A stretch of 64,000 bases of DNA from NCBI GenBank assembly GCA_003864495.1, contig ML133479.1:854294-918293 (forward strand), in the 5' to 3' direction. Under the pieces are notes generated by a model that did no database searches, had not been told where the DNA came from, and saw only the letters and a list, made by a program, of their open reading frames with translations. Each line of letters starts with the position of its first letter. Positions within the stretch are counted from its first letter, which is position 1. Of the stretch, positions 36,301-48,300 are shown piece after piece. Source of the stretch: Nemopilema nomurai. Taxonomy: Eukaryota; Cnidaria; Scyphozoa; Rhizostomeae; Rhizostomatidae. Position numbers and translations under genes: made by a program.

Positions 36301-39300
36301 ATGATACATCGTTGGCCCCATTCAACAATACCAGTTCATCGTTGTCTTTCCTCTTGGCTGTAAATTTCACCACTTTATCCGAGTCACCATCGTCGAAAGC
36401 AACCTCGTACCAATTTCCACCACCTTTCCCACAGCCTCCCACAGCCACCTCCTTCGATTTCTCCACACCCTTCTCAAGCCAGTTGACAACAATCGCCGCA
36501 CCAGCATTGTTAACAAAGTCAGCAACAACATACGTCGGAGTGTTGCTTGCCACTACCGACACAGCTTTCTTGTCCTTCGTTACAGATAATGATACATCGT
36601 TGGCCCCATTCAACAATACCAGTTCATCGTTGTCTTTCCTCTTGGCTGTAAATTTCACCACTTTATCCGAGTCACCATCGTCGAAAGCAACCTCGTATCC
36701 AAAACCTTTCTCCCACAGCCACCTCCTTCGATTTCTCACACCCTTCTCAAGCCAGTTGACAACAATCGCCGCACCAGCATTGTTAACAAAGTCAGCAACA
36801 ACATACGTCGGAGTGTTGCTTGCCACTACCGACACAGCTTTCTTGTCCTTCGTTACAGATAATGATACATCGTTGGCCCCATTCAACAATACCAGTTCAT
36901 CGTTGTCTTCCTCTTGGCTGTAAATTTCACCACTTTATCCGAGTCACCATCGTCGAAAGCAACCCGTATCCAAACCTTTCTCCCACAGCCACCTCCTTCG
37001 ATTTCTCCACACCCTTCTCAAGCCAGTTGACAACAATCGCCGCACCAGCATTGTTAACAAAGTCAGCAACAACATACGTCGGAGTGTTGCTTGCCACTAC
37101 CGACACAGCTTTCTTGTCCTTCGTTACAGATAATGATACATCGTTGGCCCCATTCAACAATACCAGTTCATCGTTGTCTTTCCTCTTGGCTGTAAATTTC
37201 ACCACTTTATCCGAGTCACCATCGTCGAAAGCAACCTCGTATCCAAACCTTTCTCCCACAGCCACCTCCTTCGATTTCTCCACACCCTTCTCAAGCCAGT
37301 TGACAACAATCGCCGCACCAGCATTGTTAACAAAGTCAGCAACAACATACGTCGGAGTGTTGCTTGCCACTACCGACACAGCTTTCTTGTCCTTCGTTAC
37401 AGATAATGATACATCGTTGGCCCCATTCAACAATACCAGTTCATCGTTGTCTTTCCTCTTGGCTGTAAATTTCACCACTTTATCCGAGTCACCATCGTCG
37501 AAAGCAACCTCGTATCCAAACCTTTCTCCCACAGCCACCTCCTTCGATTTCTCCACACCCTTCTCAAGCCAGTTGACAACAATCGCCGCACCAGCATTGT
37601 TAACAAAGTCAGCAACAACATACGTCGGAGTGTTGCTTGCCACTACCGACACAGCTTTCTTGTCCTTCGTTACAGATAATGATACATCGTTGGCCCCATT
37701 CAACAATACCAGTTCATCGTTGTCTTTCCTCTTGGCTGTAAATTTCACCACTTTATCCGAGTCACCATCGTCGAAAGCAACCTCGTATCCAAACCTTTCT
37801 CCCACAGCCACCTCCTTCGATTTCTCCACACCCTTCTCAAGCCAGTTGACAACAATCGCCGCACCAGCATTGTTAACAAAGTCAGCAACAACATACGTCG
37901 GAGTGTTGCTTGCCACTACCGACACAGCTTTCTTGTCCTTCGTTACAGATAATGATACATCGTTGGCCCCATTCAACAATACCAGTTCATCGTTGTCTTT
38001 CCTCTTGGCTGTAAATTTCACCACTTTATCCGAGTCACCATCGTCGAAAGCAACCTCGTATCCAAACCTTTCTCCCACAGCCACCTCCTTCGATTTCTCC
38101 ACACCCTTCTCAAGCCAGTTGACAACAATCGCCGCACCAGCATTGTTAACAAAGTCAGCAACAACATACGTCGGAGTGTTGCTTGCCACTACCGACACAG
38201 CTTTCTTGTCCTTCGTTACAGATAATGATACATCGTTGGCCCCATTCAACAATACCAGTTCATCGTTGTCTTTCCTCTTGGCTGTAAATTTCACCACTTT
38301 ATCCGAGTCACCATCGTCGAAAGCAACCTCGTATCCAAACCTTTCTCCCACAGCCACCTCCTTCGATTTCTCCACACCCTTCTCAAGCCAGTTGACAACA
38401 ATCGCCGCACCAGCATTGTTAACAAAGTCAGCAACAACATACGTCGGAGTGTTGCTTGCCACTACCGACACAGCTTTCTTGTCCTTCGTTACAGATAATG
38501 ATACATCGTTGGCCCCATTCAACAATACCAGTTCATCGTTGTCTTTCCTCTTGGCTGTAAATTTCACCACTTTATCCGAGTCACCATCGTCGAAAGCAAC
38601 CTCGTATCCAAACCTTTCTCCCACAGCCACCTCCTTCGATTTCTCCACACCCTTCTCAAGCCAGTTGACAACAATCGCCGCACCAGCATTGTTAACAAAG
38701 TCAGCAACAACATACGTCGGAGTGTTGCTTGCCACTACCGACACAGCTTTCTTGTCCTTCGTTACAGATAATGATACATCGTTGGCCCCATTCAACAATA
38801 CCAGTTCATCGTTGTCTTTCCTCTTGGCTGTAAATTTCACCACTTTATCCGAGTCACCATCGTCGAAAGCAACCTCGTATCCAAACCTTTCTCCCACAGC
38901 CACCTCCTTCGATTTCTCCACACCCTTCTCAAGCCAGTTGACAACAATCGCCGCACCAGCATTGTTAACAAAGTCAGCAACAACATACGTCGGAGTGTTG
39001 CTTGCCACTACCGACACAGCTTTCTTGTCCTTCGTTACAGATAATGATACATCGTTGGCCCCATTCAACAATACCAGTTCATCGTTGTCTTTCCTCTTGG
39101 CTGTAAATTTCACCACTTTATCCGAGTCACCATCGTCGAAAGCAACCTCGTATCCAAACCTTTCTCCCACAGCCACCTCCTTCGATTTCTCCACACCCTT
39201 CTCAAGCCAGTTGACAACAATCGCCGCACCAGCATTGTTAACAAAGTCAGCAACAACATACGTCGGAGTGTTGCTTGCCACTACCGACACAGCTTTCTTG

Positions 39301-42300
39301 TCCTTCGTTACAGATAATGATACATCGTTGGCCCCATTCAACAATACCAGTTCATCGTTGTCTTTCCTCTTGGCTGTAAATTTCACCACTTTATCCGAGT
39401 CACCATCGTCGAAAGCAACCTCGTATCCAAACCTTTCTCCCACAGCCACCTCCTTCGATTTCTCCACACCCTTCTCAAGCCAGTTGACAACAATCGCCGC
39501 ACCAGCATTGTTAACAAAGTCAGCAACAACATACGTCGGAGTGTTGCTTGCCACTACCGACACAGCTTTCTTGTCCTTCGTTACAGATAATGATACATCG
39601 TTGGCCCCATTCAACAATACCAGTTCATCGTTGTCTTTCCTCTTGGCTGTAAATTTCACCACTTTATCCGAGTCACCATCGTCGAAAGCAACCTCGTATC
39701 CAAACCTTTCTCCCACAGCCACCTCCTTCGATTTCTCCACACCCTTCTCAAGCCAGGTAATTATTATTTTGGTATTGGCGTTGCTTATAAAGTTTCCAAT
39801 GATTTTGGCTTTTGTCATGGTTGCGATGATGTGATTTTCTGTTTTGTCTTTTTTAACATGCAGCTCGACAATTCTTTTTCCGTTAAGTCGTACACCTTTT
39901 TCAGTTTCACTTTGAAATTTGATCGATTTTCCAATGTCTGTAGTTGGGAATAGCAAAACCTTTCTTACCAACTGATTTGGATCAATTATTAGCGAGTTGT
40001 TTTCATTTCCTTGCGTCCAATACAGGGAAATTCTTGTTTTACATCTGTTTTCAATTCTGAAATTAATATAGCCAGCTTCTGGTTTTCTCGCTGTTGCTGT
40101 GACTTTCTGTGCTACAATCTCTTTTGTTGGCTTTAACGATAAAAACTCTTTTTTGTTCAGATCAACTCGGTATGTTATATTCGGCGTTGTGGCGTAAATA
40201 TTTAGTTGCTTTTCGTACCCTTTCCCTCTGAAAACTAAAGCTTTCTCAAACACTTTCCCTTTCTTAACCGGAAAAGTGTTCTTCCTGTTTTCTTTCTCTA
40301 CATAAACCTCTATATCTACTTCCGCCTTATTTCTAACTTCTAATACGAGATACCTGAAGTCTTTTGGATCTAACGCACTATTCCAAAAGTCGTCAAACCA
40401 TATATTGGCATCAAACGGATCGGTCGCTACAATTCTAGTAACAGTCTTTCTCTTTGACGGCAGGATCCTTAAACTTGATTCCTGATTTACTTGAATAGGG
40501 AAATCGTAATCATAGAGGCGTGCAGCCACTGCTACCGGCTTGTACGCGAGCTTTCCATGCAACTCCAGTTCTAATTGATCAATGCCATCTTTCGTCACGA
40601 TTCTTCGCTTCGTCTTCTGTTGGCTGTAAGTCATTGTGAAAACCGCGGGGCCATCTGCCTTGTTTAGTAGATCCAATACAACATATTTAGGCAAATCTCT
40701 GATAACTGCAAAATTGTTTACTTTGTCCATAAGTGGTATAATCTCTAAACTCTTCTGGTTATTCAATTCTACTTCATCGCGATACGCTTTTAATGTCCCC
40801 GTAAAAATAACTGGTTTCAGAGCATCGCCACCAAGAACAGATAACTCCAATCTCTTTCTTTTCTGCGGCTCTAAAGCAAAGGCCTTTCTTAGTCCTCTTT
40901 CTATCCAAGAAATCTCAACTTCTGCAAAAGCACGGTTTTCAAATTCAACTTGCACAAATCTCAAATCATCTGTAGCCACTATCGTCTTGACAGTTGAGGC
41001 ATCTGAAGGGAAAATTGCCGCCGTAACGTGTCCATTCAATTGAACGTCTGTTTTGGTGTCTTTTCGCTTGGCAGTAAACACAATGGAGTTGGTTTTATCT
41101 CGCCCAGGAAGAGATATATGCTTTACAGTTATTCCACTCTTTTCAAGTAGCACCATTCTCTCCACAATACCATCAAGCCATGAAATTACTATTGGGCCTT
41201 TAGCTTCGTTGACAAACTTGACAACAAATGACTGAAGCTTGGCTCCTGCTATCAGTGTGTGAGCTGTTCTCTTGAGAGAGGGGTAAATAGTACGGGAGCT
41301 GCTTGAGTTGAGTTTCACTTCGAATACGCGACCCCTGAGATACGAGTGAGCCGTAAACAATATCGGATGCTCCCCTTGGCCCCCATAAAATCTTTCCTCG
41401 TGACGCCTGCTCAATCCACTAGGGACACGCATGACGTAATCAACACCCCCTCTTTTCCACGAAAGTTCGATGTCCTCCACTGCATTGTTGATAACATTCA
41501 CAATGACCCAACTGTCCGCTTCCTTCGCAGTTATTGTCATCAGCTCTCTCGTCTTTTTAATCGATGGCCGAAATGAGACCTTGCTTGCTTCATTCAAAGC
41601 AACTTCTCTACGACCTTGAAGAGTGGAGCCATTAAAAGAAACAGGACCTAAAGCACCTGGTTGAGAGAGGTCAAACGACAAGTCTGTTTTAGTAGTGGTA
41701 TTGCCAAAAACCTCCATTATCTTTCTCCTGCCGTCTTCTCTCCACTCTAAAAGAACTGACTCGTTCAGGGTGTTTTTAACATCTAGAAGAATGTATGCGA
41801 ATCCTTTTTCAGGTGCTGTAAAAGAGGAGAGAGATGGCTTACAAGTTAATTGCTTATTTGCAGGGCAAGTTTTGACGTTCATTACGTTTCTATGCAATTA
41901 ATGCAAAGAAAATGAAAGTGAAAATGAAACTTTCTATCAAGAAAGACAGTCCTTGTCATTTCTAACCACCCAGTATAACGTATGACTAACAGTCTGTTGG
42001 GAAGACAATTCTTTTTAGATTGAATTGAAATGACGAAAAAACAGCAACCTTTATTCATCATCGGCTTTCGAAAGTTGTCAGCTTCAACCAAAAAATAAAG
42101 CAGATGGCCAGATGAAATTAATATGCAAATCATTTAGCTTACCAATGACCACCTTTTCCTTTGAACCAGATTTGAGCAAAACGAGTTCAAACGTATCTCT
42201 GCCTAGCAGTTTGATCTGCCTTCCTGATGCCTTATGATAGGCAGTAATGGAGACGGGATCGGGGTAGAACATTTTGGTTGTTTGGATTTCAGCTGTACCG

Positions 42301-45300
42301 TTGCTGTTTGGGCCGATTTGCAACTGTTTCGCAATACCATCTTCCGTCCACCGGAGCATTATTGCGTCTTCGAGCATGTTCTCGACATTAAGTGAAGCGG
42401 AGTACGTAGCTACATTGCCAACATCTTTAAGGAAATATGAAACAGTGTCAATGACAGGTATTGGGTAAAATAGCCTCTATAAGTTATCATATGATGCAAT
42501 GCCACGTTATGAATAGCAAGGAATATCTGAAATAAGCTTTATATGCATTCTTAAGAAGCATTATATTATATTACATTATATTACATTATATTACATTATA
42601 TTACATTATATTACATTATAATACATTATATTACATTATATTACATTATATTACATTATATTACATTATATTACATTATATTACATTATATTACATTATA
42701 TTACATTATATTACATTATATCACATTATATTACATTATATTACATTATATTACATTATATTATACTATATTATATTATATTATATTATATTATATTATA
42801 TTATATTACATTACATTACATTATATTATATTATATTATAATAAAGTATACTTTTACATTACGTATATTATTGTTATTTAATATGACATTTTATTTTATC
42901 ATATCATATTAAATTAAACTATATCATCATTAAAACCAATTCTTAACTTGTTTTGTTTTGGACAAGATCTAAAGATCAAAAGTGATTTTTTATGCGCCCG
43001 ATATCTCTCCATTATACGTTGCAAAGGTCATGATTTGAATCCTAGGAAAAAAATTCCTAAGCATACCTATTCTTTCGGGCTGTTTTGTTGGATCCAATCC
43101 AAAAGTTGTATATGGTGGCAAAACTCGATCTAAAAATAAATAAAAGAAAGCCAATTTTTAAACAATTAACTACACGAGATGATAAATAGAACCTAAATGG
43201 AGTAGTCAAAGGTTTGCATGAAAAGAGTAAAGGCGGAATTTAAAATCGCTCAATAATTAACGTTTCACTGACAGACCCTGTCAAATACAAATTCTCAAGT
43301 GCGCTCGTTCCCTGGTGCAAAACGGAATACGGCCGCAGTGTACTGAAAGAACCGATCTTTGTATCTTATTTCAATGCAGCTGAAAAGAGAATATTGCAAG
43401 AGAACACTCACCAATATTGCACTTGAAGTCAAAGTACTCGAGGAACCCTCTTTCTGACAAGGCACTGAACTTGCTGACCAGGAACACCCCTTCCGTGTTT
43501 CCAGCGATCACTTCGAGTTCTTCGCGTTGAACACGACGACCAATGCCAATTACCTTGGTGTGAACCCCTGCTCTTTTCAAAGGCTTTGAAGCAACTCTCA
43601 GGTCCGTGAACTGCCCAGACTTCGTTTGCCTGTTATTTGTCAAAATGATAAGCAACGGTTTGGCATCTATTCTTGCCCCGTAGTCCGCCGACAAGATCTT
43701 TTTGTAGACGCTGCTGAGACCTCGGTCAAAAAAGGAGAACGAGAGGTCCTGCCTCATCTCCGCAATGGCTGATAAGAATTCCGTTGTGTCGTAGAAATCG
43801 TTGAGCTTTATTGTCACTGATGCACTCCAACTGAACGAAACTACGCCTGCGTGAATGCCTTTCTTCGATATTCCATTCATAATAACAACGGATTTAATGA
43901 AATTCTTCACTTCTTGAAACTCAGACGGAGTCGTACTACCGGACGAGTCAACAAGAAAAACCACATCCAGCTTCATTTTGCAGGAATCTGAAAAGTTAGA
44001 ACCTAGAGTTAGAGCTTGGCATACTCTAGAACATAATAGTAGAAATACCTTATATGTTATGAAATACCTTAAATCTATAAATATATAAAAATATATAAAT
44101 ATATAAAATATATAAAAAATGTTATGGAAAGGTTAAGAAAAAGCTCACACTTCTAGGCGTTTCATTCGAAACAGAATAATGATCAAGATTTGGAATTCAA
44201 TAAACCATTTCACCAGATTACTCAAACATAAATCTTACCGTCAGTAATAATGATCTCCTTATTCTCCGGAACGGCAGTCTTGTTTACCGAAAACTTGAGA
44301 ACGTTATTGAACTTAACTTTGCGCGAGGTTCTTTCGTTGACGCCCGTAACAAATAAACTTCCATGCATAGTGGAAGGCCTGATTGAAACTTCTCTCACAG
44401 CGCCAAAGGGAATACGGATGATTTCAAGATCTGGGCCTAACTGCAATCGGGCAACAACTACACTTGATGCGCGATTCTCCAGCAAAAGCTTAAAAACTGA
44501 CACTTTCAATGGGATAGTCGATCTTGACGGGCGAGGAACAGCTACAAACTTTGTCATGTCGTTTAGTAAAACTGGAAAGTCTGACTCCTTTAAAACGGCC
44601 CTTACGTCGAAAGATTTATCCGCTTGCGGTCCACTACGCACGATTTCAATGACACTTTTAAGTCCAGAGCCTATGTCTAGACTTTTCTTAACACCATCAA
44701 CGTCCCACTGCACTTGTACGACATCTCCTGCCTCGTTTGAGACATTCATAACTGCAAAGAGGCCCATCTCTGCGACGACCACTCTTCTTGTCTCGTTTAT
44801 CGTCGGATACAGCTGGAGAAGTTCCATGCCATTCAGCTTCACCACATTGCCATTCATCTTTGCTTCGAAACCAACTGACGTCAAACCTTCATCCCCTTCG
44901 AAAAGCAGGTCAACCCCACTATTTTTTCCCCTCTTCAAAGTCTCCTCCTTTCTTTCTCCTTTCAACATCCATGAAAGTACAACATCTCCGGCTACATTGT
45001 TTACAAACTCTAAATTCAAGAATCGCAACTGTTTCCCAATCACAATTGTTTGCTTCCTTCCATCAAATGATGGCTTTAGACTGAACACTGCCGAACCGTT
45101 CACAGCAAGCCTGTACCCTTCGCCCTTTCCGTGCAAGAATGCGCCCAACAAAATCGGCCCGACTTTTTCCTGTTTTATCTGGTGTTGACGGCTTGAGTCG
45201 ATGTCAACGTACAATAGCTTGTGGACATCATTCTCCTTCCAAAACAATTCAGCGGACTCTTCTGCGTTGTTCATCACATTCAAAGGTATGTCCTTGCGGT

Positions 45301-48300
45301 CAACACCCAGAGTAACAACTAACGCATGCACCTTCTTGTCAACAGAGGGTGTCAGCAGAATCGCATCTTGGCTGTTAAGGGAAACTTTCTGCTCCGTTTG
45401 TTGGGTGACTCCAGTGAATTCGATAGGAGACATGGACCCAATTTCCTTCAAATCGAATTCGATCTCTTTTGTTTCTGATGCCTTGGCAGCGATGGCCATC
45501 GATTTTGTTTTCCCATTTTGCTGCCACCGTATGACGGCAGAGTCTCCCAGAGCGTTCTCCAACGCAAGCACCAGATAAGCAGATCCTTTTTCAGGTGCTA
45601 AAGGGAGAAGAGGGCAAAATCTGTGAACAAAGTTGCCAATCACGATTTCTATCAAGGTGCAGAATGGGGGATAGATTGGGAAAGGCACCTGTCATACCAA
45701 TGTTTCATCAAATGTTACATACAAGCACGTGGTTCCTTCTGACCCTTACCTCGGTGCCTATCACAAAGTCACCTAGTACACACTTTGGAGCAACCTTAGC
45801 CAAAAAGAGCTAGATCAGCCAATAAGCCTTTGATAGAGACATGGATGATCCGTCGGCTAAATGACTTGTCAAGAAGGGCTTAGTACTTACCAATTATAAC
45901 GCTTTCTGGAATGAGAGAAGTCCTCGGAATCAGAAACAGCCCTTTCCTGCCTTCAATGTTTACCTCCTTCTTTGTGTCCTTTTCGGCAAACGAAAACCAA
46001 ATTGGATCCGGGTAAAAGTCCTTCTCTATTCGTATATCAATGGTTCTATTGCCAATCACCTCAGCCTCCTTTTGCAAACTCTCTTCGACCCAGTGGGCAA
46101 CAACTCTCTTGCCAAGCTTATTCTCAACGCGCAGCAAAATTCTATACTCTTTCAACTGGCCACGAACTGCAATCACAAATACGTGAGAATTTAATGAAAT
46201 CTGTTTTTTTAATTCCACAATTCTTGCTTGAATGTAACTTTATAGAAAATTACAAAATCGATAGAATGCAACTGCATGATTGCTTTAACAATTCGGCTAT
46301 TAACATTGCAATGATGACAAATAGCAAATTTAGCAGTGAAAATACCTTTTTTCGGTGGAGGTTCCAGCGGCAGCTGTGAAACCAGTCCTATAAAACACGG
46401 TTGGAATGAGGAAATATTTTTACCAGACAGAAGCTAGCCAATATAGATTAATTTGACAGATCATCAAATCAACTTGGATTTTTCAGTCTGAAGGGAGCAA
46501 TTAAGGGTTTCTGGTAAAGTTCTCCTCGTAATTTTTCAGACCCCATCCCTGAACAGCGTCAAGCAACACAGTCATAAAGAATTCATCAAGGCTTACTGAG
46601 CATCTCCAATCATCATTTTGACACTAAACTTTCAAACGCCTCTAGTGCAGCAAAGGGAAGTAACTCTAGTCAAAACTCACTTCGATCACAGTTGAAGTCA
46701 AATTTCTTCAGGAAGTCCTCCTTGTGCAGCTGATCAAAGTATTTAACCATGTAGACAGTCTTGGGTGTACCGGTGATAGTTTCCAGCTCCTTCTTACTGG
46801 CATGCCCTCCAATACCGACGGCCTTCAAAAGCACGCCCTCATCCAAAAGAGGCTTCGCTACCACACTTGGCTCAATGAAGCTATACTTCCTCGTCTGCAT
46901 ACCATCCGTCAGCAATATGAGGACTTTCGGGACTCCGTTTCGCGCACCGTAGCTTCTCGTAAACAGCTTGTCGTAGGCGTATTTCAGACCCTTGTCTATG
47001 CGTGTTATCGAACACTCGTGCTTTAGCTTTTGCACGGCAGATGCGAACGTTTTCCCGTCGTAAAAATCGCTAAGTTTTATCGCTACCGACGATGAATGAC
47101 TGAACAAGACTACGCCGACGTGAAGGCCCTCTTCAGAAAGCTCGTTCATTTCAGCAACCTTCTTGATAAAGTTCTTCTGGTGCTGGTACTGTTTTGGCAG
47201 AATACTTCCAGATGCATCAACAACGAATCCCAAGTCAACTTGAAGCTTGCACTTGTCTAAACATATAACAAAGTATACTTAGAAGAAAAGGCAATGGAGT
47301 ATAGAAATCAATTTTCATTACTTCCTTCCTAGATTTTTTCTGTTTAATTATCATTTTTTACTATCTGTAATTCGATAATTCTATTCATTTTCCAATATGG
47401 GAAATAGCTTAGGTAATCTATGAAAAAAATATTTGTTTCTTGCGGTAATGTTTCCCACTTTGCCCTATAGAGATGTTATACAGGAAATGTTTCTTTTTGC
47501 TTCATAATAAAGCGAAAGCATTTTCTAAAGGTACTTTTAAAAGAATATATATTTCTGGGCCACTTTAAGGATAAAATCTCAGAGGCATGTCTCACTAGAA
47601 ATTAACCTTAAAAAATGTTTACAATTTCATTTGTTAGAATCTCAGTATTTTTCTCCTTGAATATTTTTTGCAATCCCCTTTTCTTTAGAGTTCATATAAT
47701 TGAATGCAAAATCAAATCTTACCACCTGTCATGCAAGTATTACCTGAAAACACTTACCGTCTGATAAAACGACAGTGGTTGATCGAATATTGGGGCTCTT
47801 GAAAAAATTCAGCTCACGGTTCCCATTAATGAGAACAGCTCTTTGTGAATTGTCGTTGGTTGCGTCCATCCGAATAGAATCGCGGACAAAAGATGAATTG
47901 AGGTACTTCCTTTGCCTGGAATCGTACGATACTTTCACTTTCTCCAGGCCTTGTGCACCAGAGATAGTGGCGGTCACATTTCCAGAGCAGTTATTGATAA
48001 AATCCACATAGAAGGCAGATGCAGTCACATGAACCTTGCTCAGCTTAGCAGTGGGCCTAAACTCGAGACTTGGTCGCAAATTAAGATCAACTTTGTGGGC
48101 TTCGCCTTTCAACGAGGCAGTAAACAAGATGAGATCATCGGCACGCTGTCCAGATGTTATTATTTCTATGACTTGCGTTTCCCCTGCTGCAACTTCTCTA
48201 TTTGCAATTTTCCCACCTAGCATCCAGCTAAGTGCAATTTCCTTATCTACTTTGTTCTTCAGCTCAATTTGCAATGAAAAGTCTTTCGTCACATCAACCG

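Noticed and set aside
32109..39834. Very long plus-strand open frames (over 1,000 codons) across the array
   Set aside because: They are the antisense of the 273-bp repeat. The unit is a multiple of three and happens to lack stops on that strand, so openness is copied 31 times and is not independent evidence of coding. Flanking diverged units are coding only on the minus strand.
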